64,000 bases of DNA from Toxonevra muliebris (GCA_963691655.1 OY829326.1:69619235-69683234), one strand, 5' to 3'; shown: positions 45,780 through 58,795, numbered from the stretch's first letter. Numbers and translations: made by a program. The notes: a model not told the origin generated them from the letters alone.

Positions 45780-46876
45780 ATAGTGCCAAGGTTTTTATAG
45801 GTGAACTAAATCTTAGTAAAGGTGTATACTCAGGAATATACATCTTTACTAAATATACCAGCCTTTGATATCCAAAAGTACTTTAAACTGCCAGATAATT
45901 GCTTAATTTTTTAAGCTAAACTTAAAGCACTACAACACGCTGCAGAAATTTTAAAAGATTTGTCGAAAATGCCGACATAGATATTTTTGCTGACAATCAG
46001 GCACCACTTAAAGCTTTAAACAGTTTGTTTAGAAACTCGTGAATTACAGAAAAGTGCTACGCAATTATAGTTTCTTTATCAGAACTAGATATAGTCCACT
46101 TATATTGGATTACAGCACATTGTTGCATTTCGTTAAGTAAGACGGCAGATCAAAATGTGCCAAAAAGGGAGAAACTTTATACGAAGAACCAATTCCTCTA
46201 GGTATTCAATTTTTGTGGGAAAAATAGATAATAAACTTCGCGGTAAAAAAGTGGGAAGTAATGAATACTTTTAGGATTAGGATTTAGGATGCTGATAGGT
46301 CAGACAAGAGGTTAATGTCTAACAGACAGGCATGCCCACAGGCTGGGACTCGTAGAGTCAAATATTGCATGTCAAATGAGCATGTTCTGTGTCACTGCCC
46401 GGCTTATTTTAGACGCAGGATACAAATTTTGGGCAGTACCTTTAACAGTTCACTATACAACTTGGTAGAAACACTAAAAGAGGAAGAACAAAATACCAGA
46501 TCATCCTACTGGGCACTCCTCCCAAAGCTTAGACAGTCAAAGCTGTTAATTGGGAAGTTTGATCCCAGCAGAGCAGCTCTCTGTCTTAAGTTAAATAAAA
46601 GCCAACTAAGGCTAATAATGGGCTTCCTTTCAGGGCATTGCAAGCTGGGGGAGCATATGAAAAACCTAGGTTTAAGTCAGGACAGCACTTGTAGATTCTG
46701 CAAAGAAGACAAGGATACATCCGAACACATCCTAATGCACTGCGAGGCGCTCACTCGCAGGAGGAAGAGGTAGGTGGGGTATTACCACCCAAGTAGTGGG
46801 GATATCATAGCCTTAAAGCCACATTAGTTGCTGAGATTCCTCAGCAAGATTGGCTTGTCTGACAACCTGTGAACAG
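45780..46876 (+). mobile_element. Non-LTR retrotransposon RNase H to 3' end, with duplicated knuckle segment
   Basis: Plus strand: SKGVYSGIYIF (near 45818); LKALQHAAEIL; ADIDIFADNQAPLKALNSLF (near 45972), the catalytic DNQAAL.AL strand with its Asp; KCYAIIVSLSELDIVHLYWI (near 46052) and TAHCCISLSKTADQ, the YWIPAHCGI.GNE.AD strand. Then comes an open frame of 152 codons (46315-46773). Its first part SNEHVLCHCPAYFRRRIQIL is a knuckle C-terminal half, and its second part LRLIMGFLSGHCKLGEHMKN with CRFCKEDKDTSEHILMHCEA is a complete GHC..C..C..H..C knuckle. After one stop, LLRFLSKIGLSDNL ends at 46876. The 3'UTR holds GGGGTACAATAGATCTCTTA and ends TAATCTATCTAACTA near 46947. Confidence 0.85.
46315..46773 (+). 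pseudogene. 152-codon open retroelement C-terminal frame
   Basis: The longest intact piece of the element above. It carries two successive EH(V/I)L.HC motifs, the first belonging to an incomplete knuckle unit, the second to a full one. This implies a tandem or template-switch duplication of the ORF2 C-terminus. The ATG at 46315 is not credible as an initiator because the frame enters mid-domain. Confidence 0.7.
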
Positions 46877-46949
46877 GTTACTATCGGGGGTACAATAGAT
46901 CTCTTAAGGTCGTAGTACATTACACCCTTTCTAATCTATCTAACTAGGG

Positions 46950-47490
46950 TTCGACGTACATATTTAGTAATACTATGGACCATTGAGTCTGTGTAAAGGA
47001 TTAACACCATCGTCATAAGAAGAAAAAATATGACTCTGATCGTTATTTCTGTCACTTCCTCATTTTTATTATATAAAAAAACCACCTTTCTAGATTGAAG
47101 CCAAAATTCAGAATTTTTTTTTTCGTTCAATTTAGAATGGCCAAAAAGAGTTATTTAAACTAATAGGAGGTTATGTGCAGAATTTTCAAAACATCGAATT
47201 TTTTTATGCGTTTTCTTAAAGTATTTTATGCAAATCGATTTGATAATTAGCTTTAAAGATGCCCAATACAGCAATAACTGTAGTTTTTCTCAAGACTTCA
47301 TTTTCCGAGACGGTGATCACGATATTTTAAAAACTTCTAGGATGAATTTAAATGTAATTTATTCTGCATATTTTGGGCATTAAAAACTTAAGCTATTTTT
47401 CGAAATTTCAAAAGAAAAAGAAGTTTTTGATCAGACTTAGGATAAACTATCAACCTAACAATTTTTTTTAAAATTAATTTTAGATGTATG
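46950..47490. other. AT-rich DNA with no recognised feature
   Basis: Nothing recognised. Confidence 0.4.
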
Positions 47491-47932
47491 TATAACGCTC
47501 GTATCTTTTTTCGGACCAAAAACTGTATATTTCTACCAAAAATTTTTAAAAAACTGTAAATTGATTTGAAAAAAACTGTATATTTCGCGGTATAATTTTT
47601 TTTCAATGAAATTAACAAGGAAAGAAATCGTCTTCGTTATCCATTTTCTTATCTCCTTCTGTAGTTGTATTGAATTTGTGCTTGAAAGAAATTTGACGAA
47701 GGGAGGTATGAGGAATTTATAGAAATCAATGCATGGATATTTCAAGTTACATTTGACGATAAGAATCGCCTTCAATGTTTCCACTTCTTTCAAAAGTATA
47801 CGCGCAACGAGTTGCCATTGTTCTCTCAGACATTTTGCATTGCGATTATTTTGGTAAAAAAATGGCGTATGCGGTTTTGGAGTTGAAAAACGGTTTACTA
47901 CAGCGAAAAACTGTATAGGTACGAGCGTTATA
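47491..47932. mobile_element. Candidate MITE, ~440 bp
   Basis: TATAACGCTCGTA at 47491-47503 and its exact reverse complement at 47920-47932. The outermost TA could be the target duplication of a Tc1/mariner-type element. Inside, AAAACTGTATA recurs three times (47519, 47572, 47907). The minus-strand open frames here are low-complexity. Confidence 0.5.
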
Positions 47933-48164
47933 TAAATATGTATGTATATTTAATAAGCACTGCTGACCGCAAAGCACTTTTATGAGAGAGATGCTCACAA
48001 TCGAGTTGATAACTTGGTCCAGAATTAATGTTCTTATTAACAGTTAAAACAAAATTTATTTTATCACACCTCTAAGTGCACGTATGTAAATTTTAAGTTT
48101 TTCTGAATGAGCACTGCTTTTTACTAGGCCTTCTTTTGGACTGCACTTACGGTGACTATCCGTT

Positions 48165-48475
48165 CTGTATAATACAGTAAAGTCCGACTGATTACTATTT
48201 TTTTTTTTTTGGCCGAACCGATACCGATGATCGACTATTAAAAAAAATTCACGGATGTAGATATGTAACAAAAATACGGAAAAAACAAATTGTTTATTAA
48301 TTGTTGTATAGATATAGATAAAAACAAAAAATTGTTTTTAAAATAAGCATTTTTTTTTTAACAAATTGTTCAGTTAGATGATAGGCTACTTTTGGAAGAT
48401 ACATAACCGATACCACAATTTTACGCCTATACTGGCCGAAGCCGATGCTGATCATTCGATAGGGACTCTATAATA
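48165..48475. mobile_element. Possible degraded MITE with repeated GGCCGA segment
   Basis: TACAGTAAAGTCC (48174) and GGGACTCTATAATA (48464) are weak inverted ends. GGCCGAACCGATACCGATGA (48213) and GGCCGAAGCCGATGCTGATC (48436) are direct copies. Confidence 0.3.
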
Positions 48476-48479
48476 TAGA

Positions 48480-49535
48480 ACAGTAGTGTATTTGAAAACT
48501 TCTTTCTGCATGATCTTTTTTTAATAAGTACAAAACATAGAAATGTTCCGTATTTTAGATCATATTCTGTGTTTTTATTGTATTCCATTTAAGTTCTTGA
48601 ATGGAAATAAAAGTAATACAAACAAATAAAAATTACAGAACAAAAAGTATTTATATAAACAAAATTCCTAAAACTTTAAACAGATTTGCAGCGTATTGAT
48701 GATTTTACGAGAAGTAAAAGCGCTGTTCTGTATTTCGATCTAAAAAATATGGTCACCATAACTATAGTATTTTTGATGATACGACGTAACTTTGAGGTCC
48801 TTCCTTTTACCCGTTAAAAACTCAAAATAAACAAAAACTTTAGTAGTAGTAGAATTAAAACAAAAAACCCAAAAGAACCGTCTCCAATTATTTTATACAT
48901 ATTTCTTATTTTTTTAATTTTTTGCTTAAAGGTATTTTATTAGGTAAATTAAATGCTGTAAAAATTTCAGCTGCACATATTTGCACCTTTCTTGTGCATT
49001 TGCATTTTTTCCAGTGGCACCTTTTATGTAAGTTTTTTATATGGTAGGAAAGATACCTACATGGTTGATGGCGATAATATTCACATAATATAATTATTTG
49101 CTAATTTTTATTTAAAAAAAAACAAAAATTTCAAATCAACAGTTAAGTTTTTTCGACTTTTATGAAACAACTTGTTTGATTTAGATTTCTATTCTATTTT
49201 AATAATTTTTTGCATATGGCATTATTTTCTTATCGTATATCTAATTTCTTCAATTATGATTTTTAAGAGGAAAATAGTTGATTTAAGCGGTTAATTTGAG
49301 TCACTGTCACAAGATATCCTGCCTTTTTGTAATCTTAGTCATCTTTATTGCCAAAACTATTTATTATATAATATAAAACCTCAACTTGGTTTCTCATATA
49401 ATTGTTAAGTTATTAATAATTTTCAAAATTACTTTGATAGTGATTATATAAGAAATGGATGTATTCTTTATAGGAGACTCACAAGATACTTTCCGCGAAA
49501 CTGGAGAAAGAATGTTCTTATAATCCTCAGCGATT
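48480..49535. other. AT-rich DNA with no recognised feature
   Basis: No exon or element recognised. Confidence 0.4.
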
Positions 49536-49539
49536 ATCT

Positions 49540-49800
49540 ACTCATAACAACGCTAAGCTTGTGGATATCTGGCAGCTGTGATAACACTGTTAATGAGATT
49601 GCCGGTGAACCAACTAGAGCTTCTGCGGACTCGGCTGGGAGTCTTCCTAATCAATAAAAATGTGCCAAGAAGAAAAAAATTAGAACATATTGCTGGCCTT
49701 AAACAGGCTAAATAGCTTTTCGCTCCCCTTGCTCATTATCGATCAACTGTTTCTATCATAGCAAACCATAGACTGTTAGACTGGGTTATATATATGAACA
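49540..49800 (+). mobile_element. Possible decayed RNase H / C-terminal retroelement piece
   Basis: LWISGSCDNTVNEIAGEPTR (near 49557) resembles W(I/V)PGHC...NE.ADELAR, and about 70 bases on LEHIAGLKQAK*LFAPLAHY (from 49683) resembles the following ..LKQAK.F segment. No cysteine knuckle survives, so assignment is weak. Confidence 0.35.
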
Positions 49801-52800
49801 GTATACATTACACATCTTCAGGGTTCAAGAGGGATAGGGGCAAGTTGGGGATGCTCCGAAAAGAAGCCTTGAGCGAATCCCAAACCTATTTTGTATACGT
49901 TGGCGTTGAATTCCACTCTCACCAACAAATTTAGCCTCTAGTTGGAAGATAATTTTTTGCCCTAAGAAGTGCAATTCAATGGGTGGCAGATTTGCCAAGC
50001 CATTTAGGGTGTACATTAAACAAGATTGAAAAGTCTTTAGTATCAAATATCAATTTTTTTCTTATTTATCGTTATGTCTCATCCTGAAATATGATCCTAA
50101 ACCTAAAGATACCAAGCTCATTTACTCTTCAGTTCCAGCTTATAAGTTATAAACATTCCTAAATCCAAATTCTTTCATAGTTGGAAACAAATCAACTGAA
50201 AGCAACACAAAGCAATTTCACATACTAAATTTTTGATGTTAACTTTTAATTAAGTATGAATTGAAACGAACAGCGCCACCGCTGTTACTAAATCAAACAA
50301 TAATTTATGAGAGATTCATGATTAGAAGAAATTCTTAACACTAAATAAGCAAAAAAAGAAATCTGCTAATTAAGACTCGATCTTCTTTTTAACACTTTCA
50401 AATAAACTAACTTACTACGAAAAATCATAAAAATAATTTAACTACATGTTTTTCGTTGTACATAATTGTGAGCGTGGTTAATCTATGATGATTTGCATCT
50501 AAGATTAGTAACAAAACTACACAAAACAAGCTGCTGAGCTGTTACTCAGGCAGTGGTGGATGTGGCTGCAATAGCAAACTGTTTTTGCTTGTACAACATG
50601 CCGCATGTGGTCCATGTGGTCAACAATCAGCTGCTGTTGTAACTTCAACTATACACCAACTAACTAACTACTTGTATTAGTGTTTAAGAGTTTAAGCCGA
50701 AAATCCTGTTTACAAAATGCTAAAGAGATAAATTCAGATGAAAAAAACGAAAAAGAAAAGAAAAAGTTAACAACAAAAAATCTGATAACGCTGCATGTGG
50801 CAAATGTTTATCTTTTGCAAAATAATTTTAAAAGATTTATCAAATCGCGTTTTTTTGCGTGTTTAGATTTTCTTTGTTTTTGCCAAAGAGTTTAAGATTT
50901 GTGTGCAAAACAAAAAAAACAACAACAAAAAAGTGCACAAATCACCAGCAAGCAAAAATATAAATCTCAAAAACGTGTCTAAAATGAAATGGTTTATTAA
51001 AACAAAAATGCTGGTTTTTATACACAACTCAGGCTTTCAAATTATGAGAGTGTGTGTGTTTGTTTGTATGTATGAGTTAACCTTGACTTTTAGATTTTAT
51101 ATTTGAGATAAATAAACTCATGAATTCCTGCTTAAACAGAAGATTTTTATTTATTTTTTATTGGATTAAAAAATCCCTTTTTATTTAATTCGTTATTATG
51201 CGCTGAAGCGCAAGCGAGTTTTTAATTTTTGTTTCTTTTGGATTACAGTGTCAAATTTAAAACTGACATTTAGTTAAAATTTTATTAAATCTTCTTTTGT
51301 ATTTTATGCTTTATTTAAGAGTGTCAACATTAATTTAAAAAAAAAACTTATCACTTCAAGTGATGTCATTATAAATTAAAGTATCACAACTTAAACAGTG
51401 GCTGTTCTTTTTTACTCATTCTTCATGCAAAACAAAAAGAAACTTACTTAAGTCTTTCAAAAACATACAGGGTGCAGTAGTTTCTTGAATCAATGTAGCT
51501 ATATTCATAGCAACCCTGTGTAGAAGAATAGCAACGCTACATGGGGAAATTAGCAGAGGTTAAGGAGAAAAATGTTTCATTCAATAAAGTGTCAAATAGA
51601 ATTTAACAAACTTTTGTTTGAAAATTCTTTAATCTATTGACTATCGGAATACAACATTTTGGTGGCGACTTTAAAAAAAAAACTGCGATTAACTGAAAAC
51701 GTAAAGTCTTAGTCTGCGCTAAATGTTATCATATTGTTTTCAACGTAAGCAATTGAATGGGGCAATGACAAACTGACTTCTAAACAAAATGAATGAGATA
51801 GTAACACTACAACAAAATATCGGTTGCAGTATTGTCCCGCTGATTACGATTTGAACCTAATGAACGCGGCAACAACAAAACAGCTGGTAATTTTTGTATG
51901 CAATTTTTTTTTTGTCTTTTTTCTCTCTTTTAGTTTTCTAAACATAAAAAACCATAAGTTTTGATAAAACTTTTCATAAATTGTTTTTTTTTTATTTCCT
52001 GTAATCGAAAATAACCAAAATAAAGAAAACGGAATTATTTTCATGGTTGATAAATTTTTTATCGTTCATTCTGATGCATGTCTAAATAAAAAAATTAAAG
52101 AATTGATCTCTATGGCTGCTACAAAATGTTGGTCTTCATAAAATACATGAAATATTTTATGTATAAATTTTGACAGTTGTCTTTATGTTGCTGTCACATT
52201 CATGCATTCATGTCCATCACTTTAGTTTCAATCATCACATTTTCCACTTCATGTTCTATTTCACAGCTTAGAATTTTGTTATCTTTCTTTCTTTCGCATT
52301 TCAAAATAATGTTATGAAGATAAGAATACATAAAACGAAAATGGTACAATTGTCGCCATGTTGCTGCCGCATCCATTCTGTTCAACACTTAATGACTAAC
52401 ACTATTCGGTGACCGCTCAAACGTTTTTGGGTATTAGGTCTGTTCTTGTACTTTTTGGGTAAATTCTGGTAAACTGAGAGTAAACAAAAAATACTCTCTG
52501 TGATAGACGAAAATACACAAAAGTACGGAAACTCACAAAACCACTTTTCTTGCACGAAACAAAACGTCAGATTGTAACGACAGTTAAATTTAAAAATCAA
52601 ATTTACATTGAACAAAAATTGTTAAATTTTACAAGAAAATAAATAGATAATGAAAAAATTAAACATTAATTGTTTGCCTGACTACTTCTGTAGAATCTTC
52701 TGGTTCACAATCACCATTTGCCTTATTCAGAAAAGCAGAAGCTTCTACAGCGTCAGAAGTTTAATATACACTTGCGTCATTAATCTGTGGAGAATGTAAA

Positions 52801-53016
52801 GACCCTGGATAATCACTTATATTCAGAATCAAGTAAGATTGAGCAGCGGTTTATTTTTCATAACGCTTGTCAAGTGTGGCAAAACGGTCGTAGATTTTTT
52901 TAAGGATTTGAGAAGCTGTCAGAACATTACGACTTCAAGGAACTAGACAACATCTTAATAGATCGAATTGTACGCGAAGTCAAGAAGGTTGTCCAGATTA
53001 TTCCACCGGGAAACCA
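49801..53016. other. 3.2 kb without recognised gene
   Basis: Palindromic TACAGGGT...ACCCTGTGTA at 51467-51523. Otherwise AT-rich with short spurious frames. Confidence 0.4.
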
Positions 53017-53774
53017 GGGCTCTCATCACCACATATGACAATAGTCGTCAGACAACATTGTTTTGACGATACTTTTACTTCACTTAATCATATACGTTAT
53101 ATCGTATGCACGATGTCGTTTTGACTTTACACTGCTTGTTTCACGTATCGTCAAAAATTTTCAAATAAACACTATCGTCTCAACGATTGAGTTTGCACGA
53201 TAGGTAAGTCGGTAGCTTTTTTGGGTTTCTAAAATTACCTAAATTTTATTTAAATTAAAAAAATTTATTTTCTTAATAGCACATTATGTTAATCACAAAA
53301 AAACAAGAAGAAAATGAAAATCGACTGACAATTTTGCGGCAAAGACGTGCATTGAGAGATGTGTTAGATCATCCATTCCAGCCTTGCCTTTAGTCTGCCT
53401 TCCCTGAATCGCTTTTTTTTACGAATGCTTCTCCATGTTATCCACCAATATTTTCATTTGTAAGGGTTCAGCTGACCTATGCATAATTATTTTCGATTTA
53501 TTTATATTAAATTTCAGTTCATAAAACTTTTAATACTTACATTTTTCAATATTAATCTAAAAGTATTTTGGTTAATAACGAAAACAAAAATAACATTTTT
53601 GACAAATCTAATGAAGTTGGCAGTAGCTCTTAAACTGTAAAATACCATATAAACAATCGAAGATACGACAAACGACACGGTAGTGATGAGCTTGCTTGGA
53701 TCAAACCACAGACAATATCGTTTAATAAGTATTGTTCTGTCGACAATCGTCTCGAAGTTACGTGATGAGAGCCC
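53017..53774. mobile_element. Harbinger-like element, 758 bp
   Basis: GGGCTCTCATCAC (53017-53029) and GTGATGAGAGCCC (53762-53774) are nearly exact inverted ends (one terminal base differs beyond them). Inside, the plus frame near 53337 reads RQRRALRDVLDHPF, reminiscent of the RRRR.LRD.SNPF segment of PIF/Harbinger transposases. A second inverted repeat, TTTTGACGATAC (53061) / GTATCGTCAAAA (53145), lies near the left end. The target duplication is not clear. Confidence 0.45.
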
Positions 53775-53783
53775 AGGACATTA

Positions 53784-54012
53784 AGTGAAGAACAGAATGT
53801 GAAGCTGAGGCGTGAAGTAACAATCTGTTAAAAGTAAAATATATACATTTTCATTTTAATCGAACCCAATGGGTGCGTTTCCCGAGTGCAAAATAAAAAA
53901 GCTGCTTTCAAAGTGTGTCAGAAACGCGTCGCTGAGTGAAAATGTATATGGCACATTTTACCTTTAACAGATTGTTACTTCACATTCGGTTCCTCACTTT
54001 ATTCCTACTCTC
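53784..54012. repeat. Long imperfect hairpin (~60-bp arms)
   Basis: GTGAAGTAACAATCTGTTAA (53812) matches the reverse complement ending 53983. Arms extend inwards (GTAAAAT, ATACATTTTCA) and outwards (GAACAGAATGTGAAG versus GAACCGAATGTGAAG). The left arm has a 13-bp extra segment. The loop of about 80 bp also pairs partly (GTGCGTTTC / GAAACGCGT). Foldback MITE-like, starting about 10 bp from the Harbinger-like element. Confidence 0.7.
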
Positions 54013-54654
54013 CAACCGCACAACCGGTAACACCCGAAGGGAAGTTGAGGGAAAAAGCTGTCCAAATCTTATGAATTAAATTCTATCAAGACAAGCTCGG
54101 GTCAGAAGATTCTGACAAAGGTGTAATAGAATTATTTTAAATATATTCCCGTTCTGTTATATTAACCTGAGTCAAGAATGATACTGCAAACATGGCCCAA
54201 AGAGAAACTATAGGTTTTAGAACCAGTCTAGTGAATGATAAATATAATAAATAAAGAATTTAACTTAGCAGTTTTAGAGCTGGTCGCAGGTATTTTCAGA
54301 TGGTGGCATTTGATTAGATATTGACTTGCAACATTTGGAATGATGGCACAAGGTGTATATGGTATGTGATTAAAGTGGCTGTAGATTGATCTGAATCTGA
54401 ATGTATACAAAATTTCATTAAAAAAGGGTGCACATCACGTTCTCTTAAAATTTAACCAGAATCAAGACCTATTTTCTTACCGGCAATAGAAAAAGAGATT
54501 CATGCAACAAAAAACCTCGAATCAGATATGCTTTTACGTTGGAGATCAAACCTATATAGAGTACTAACACCGAAGATGGATAGTTCTATAAGAACTGAGG
54601 ATACAGTGATTAAACCCAATTCTTAGCCAGTTTTGCTTTATTCGGAAGCAATAG

Positions 54655-54730
54655 CGGTTAATAAAGAGGCTAAGTTTTTTACTACGCTGGATCTACAGTA
54701 ATTATATCAGCTAGTGGTTGTAAATGACTT
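54655..54730 (+). mobile_element. Possible Ty3/gypsy reverse transcriptase scrap
   Basis: The frame reads KEAKFFTTLDLQ, a stop, LYQLVVVND, like the AK(Y/F)F(T/S)TLDL.SGYHQ block of Ty3/gypsy reverse transcriptase. Only one motif; no LTR or other domain found nearby. Confidence 0.3.
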
Positions 54731-54734
54731 TTCA

Positions 54735-55940
54735 TCTTAAGAAAGGTAACAAACTCAAACTCAAACTCTTACAAGCTTAAGTGTTTTAAAACAGGTAATA
54801 TTTTACCTAAATTCTCCAAAGAAATGCCTCACCCTGTATATATAAAAGCATTAATTTTTTGGGTGTCACTTGTTTTGCAAACATACCCGTATTATTATAT
54901 GAACAGCATACCAAATGAATTTGACTTGAAATAAAATACAAAAAATTGGAAAATTATGCTAATGTTTGGTTTGCATGATCATTTGCCATTTAATTTAATT
55001 TTTTGTTTTGCGGAGGGATGGTGGCGGCTTAAATAGAAGTAAAGAATGTTTTTTGGTCTTTAAGTCTTAGCATTTGTCATGAAAGAAGAACAAATGACTT
55101 GAAAAGTAGAATCATTGAAATTAAATACATGTGTTAAATTGATTTACAGGGACAAAATTGCATTAGTATGTTTTATTATTTCTGAGCTTATCCAATTTTT
55201 TTTTTAATAAATTTTTATTTTAATCTACAGGAATGTAAGGGTAAGTTGTTGAATACGACACAGAAGTAATTATTGTCCACCAAGGTACTGATCATTACTT
55301 GTTTTGATACCTTAGAAATTTCGGAAAGCTTGATAATTTCAGGTGGCATGGGTTAAGAGGAGATAAGTGCGGAACGACCATTTAATTGCTCTTCGAAATA
55401 GGAAAATTGAAAAATTAAATTTATAGTACCAGATAAAAAAGTGTCCCACATTACCCCACCTGAAATATTATCAGACCAAAATTTGGTCATGATATACTTG
55501 CGTAGTTCAACCTTTAATCATTCTGTATTTCAAGAATGGTGAATTTTCGGATTATACTATTTAAAAAATAGTTAATTTAAAAGCTAATCATATACAGCAC
55601 AATAATATCTCCCTTTACCCTACTTCAGATAGAATTTCGGTGCCTAATCCTAAGTGAGGCGAGATTAAGTAAATTTTTTCTTATAGGAAGAGCAGTCCTG
55701 TTTCTGGCTTTAGATTAGCAACAAAAAGCACATAAAATTTCCTTTAAAATTTTCTTTCTTAATTTGCTAAATTATGGCAAATTCAACCCTGGCTGACATG
55801 AAACATTTAAAACAGAAAATTTCTATAAATGACACAAAATTCAAATTCGAAATGAGTCCCTAAAAATATTTTCCAATGAAGAAATTTCAATATAACTTAA
55901 AATTTTATAATCTTGCTGTCATTTGTTTTCGTTTTGTTTA
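54735..55940. other. AT-rich DNA
   Basis: Contains one isolated GCATGATC (54973-54980). No exon seen. Confidence 0.4.
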
Positions 55941-55947
55941 ACTAAAT

Positions 55948-56764
55948 GATCCGTATAATGACTATTGTTTGAACCGAGCATGATCGTTTGTAAAGATCAT
56001 TTTCATCCCATTGCACATGCGCAACATATTGTGAATAAAAGAAAAAGATGAATAAATTTTACTGCCTTTGTCATTTGCGTGTGTAGAATTTTAAATATTT
56101 CGTTTTTCGCACAATAACTGCATAAGTCTTTAATTTTTTAAAAATACGCCAACAAAAAGAAAACCAAAAAAAAATATCATAAATGCTGCTAGTGATCTTA
56201 AATGATCATGCAAATGAACTCATAACGTTTACGCCTTTATTTTTGAAAAATTTTTGAAACGCATAATTTCATTTTAGTATAAGCTACAAAACATACACAC
56301 ATATGTTTCTTAAGAAATTTTATTTTTGTTAAAAATAATCCTTAAGTGATCGTGTCAGATATATTGAAACGATCATGCAACATTTCGTACAAAAATATCA
56401 TCTTTTCTTAACTTAATGTAAACTAAAAATATTCCGCATTGTTTCTGCTATGGAAATGCAAGTGATATGCGTGTTATGTTTTAAGTAGTATTTTTTTATT
56501 GTCAATATCACTATTTTTTATGTATATATTTTTAATATGATCAACATATTTTATAGATCATATTTCTACTACGCATGAAACCTCATTCATATATGTTTAT
56601 TTACCTTAGTTTTTTTTTATTATTTATATTTATTTTATTTGTTAATTCAAGTATAGCGGATATTGAAGGCTTCAGTTTACATATTATTATCATTAGAAGA
56701 AAGAGTGTTGATCACTTTTTGATCACTCGTCGAAACCTCGCATGATCATTTTGCATAGGCGATC
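55948..56764. promoter_or_regulatory. Homotypic cluster of GATC / GCATGATC sites
   Basis: Thirteen GATC words in 817 bp (55948, 55982, 55995, 56194, 56204, 56348, 56371, 56539, 56556, 56710, 56721, 56744, 56761). Four are in the longer word GCATGATC or its complement (55978, 56204, 56371, 56740), with GATCATGG at 56761. One runs into ATGCAAAT, an octamer. Enhancer-like by pattern, not by any direct evidence. Confidence 0.35.
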
Positions 56765-57559
56765 ATGGTCAGTCACCGCTCGCTCACTTACACACTATTT
56801 TTTGTTCATGTTGTATTTTTGCCTACATAAAAATGTGTAATGTGTTGTAATCAGAGTGAACAAAACAGAAAATGTTAATTTTTTATTGCTGACAAATGTA
56901 ACACTCTTTAAAAAAAAATACAAAAAAAAATCCATTGTTATATACTACGTACGCGTATTCTGCACGCAACATGAATTTAAAGCCCTTCATTTTAAACCAT
57001 TTACGGTATTATATATTATTTTCTTTATGCTTTATATGTAAGTGCCAATTTTAACATGTTTTCTTTTGTATTTTTATTGTATTTTTAAAGTATTTTGTAA
57101 AAAGGGTTTTAATTAATTTCACGCCTCTGATTAAGGTGTAAACACATACATGAATTAAATTTCATTATTATGAAAGTGTGATGATGAAATATTTGTGTGA
57201 TATCTTTTATCACAATCACTTAACAGTTTCATTGCAATGCTATTATGCTTGAGTTTTTAATAATGCATGTAGCTTTTTTGTAGTTTAATTGTTTTCAATA
57301 AACACTTAAAAAAAATTTAATTCGAAATGCTCACAAATGAAAGATCAATTATAATTTAAAAAAATTATTAAAATTATGCAACTTATAATATTCAGGAACA
57401 TACATATCTTCTCTCTCTCTCTTGAAAAATATATCAATTTTACAATTTTTTTTTATATTGTTTGCATTTTAAAGTTCAGCGTAATGGAATTGTTCTTGCC
57501 ATATTTACTTTTGGTTGATTTTTAATTTCTCAAAATTAATTCTGACTCCTTCTAACTTA

Positions 57560-57894
57560 CAGTGGGTGAATAAAATAAATTGTCAAAATTAAAATAAAAC
57601 GTTGTTGAAATATCAATAATATTATGAAGAAATAAATTCAATTCTGATTTTCTTTTAGAGTTTAATATTACTTTGACTACTTAATTTTGCACCATCATAC
57701 TGTCACTTAGTAATGTTAAACTTTAAAATAAAATCAGAACTGAATTTCTGTATTTAAAATATTGTTGCTATTTCAACAACATTTTACGTAGCTTTATAAT
57801 GATGTAAAAATAAATTTAAAGCTATCTTTTATTGCGAATATATTTGGTGCTATACTTTTGTTTTCATTTCGACAACTTAGTTTTTCACCTACTG
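57560..57894. mobile_element. Mariner-like foldback MITE, 335 bp (copy 2)
   Basis: CAGTGGGTGAATAAAATAAA at the left and reverse-complemented CAGTAGGTGAAAAACTAAGT at the right, both outside-flanked by TA (57558-57559, 57895-57896). The two halves pair along much of their length: AACGTTGTTGAAATATCAAT with AATGTTGTTGAAATAGCAAC, and AATTCAATTCTGATTTT with AATTCAGTTCTGATTTT. Noncoding. Same family as 41666-42367. Confidence 0.8.
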
Positions 57895-58795
57895 TAACCA
57901 TTAATGACATTAATCACGTATTCAATATTTAATATTTACATTTAGATATGTAATGTTTACATATCAATATGTTCAGAAAAAATTTTGCAATATTTACTTT
58001 GACAATATTTTATTTAAACCGCCAGAAATACTACTAAATTACAACTTAAATGGAATCCGTTTACAGCACAAATATATGAAGAATTTAATGAAATATTTAT
58101 ATGATTAGTATCTACATGCATAACCACGGCGAAATTATAACAGGTAATAGCAGCGTAAACTCTGTCTTCTTCTTCTCTAATTTTTTTTTTTATGAAGATA
58201 ATTTTAACTGTCAAAATCTTCATTTTTTTTTTGTTTCCATTTGTTCTTGTGTTTTTGACAATTACGATTTTTAGCAACAACAAAGTAGCGTGTTGTTATT
58301 GTTTTGTTGTACTTGTTGTAGTGCTGCTACCACCATGTTAAAACCGCCTTGGTCATAACTGATATTGTAACACGAAAGAAAAAATATGATATTTCTCAAA
58401 TTTAAACACATATTCGTTCACTACGTATCAGAGGTGGAAATTTGAAAAAATTTTTAAATTTTGTTTTACTTCTACATAACCCAAGTTTACAGATTTTTTC
58501 TGTTCAGTCCACCCCCGTAATATCTTAAAAAGGTGGTTTTTTAGAAAAGAGCAAAAAAAATTCCACAAGTAAGAGAGATAATGGGTTAATACATTCGAGG
58601 CAAATGTTCTACACAAAATTCTACTATAAATTGCTGAACACATAAACAAGCTCAGATTCAAGTTTAATTTTTTTTTTGTTAGAAATGAACAAACTTTAGG
58701 CCAGCGTAAAACAAAAATTATATGTAAAGCTTAAATTACATTTGGATAGAATACAATTTTACAACAGTTTTTAGTGACAATGATCAGGAAATGGC

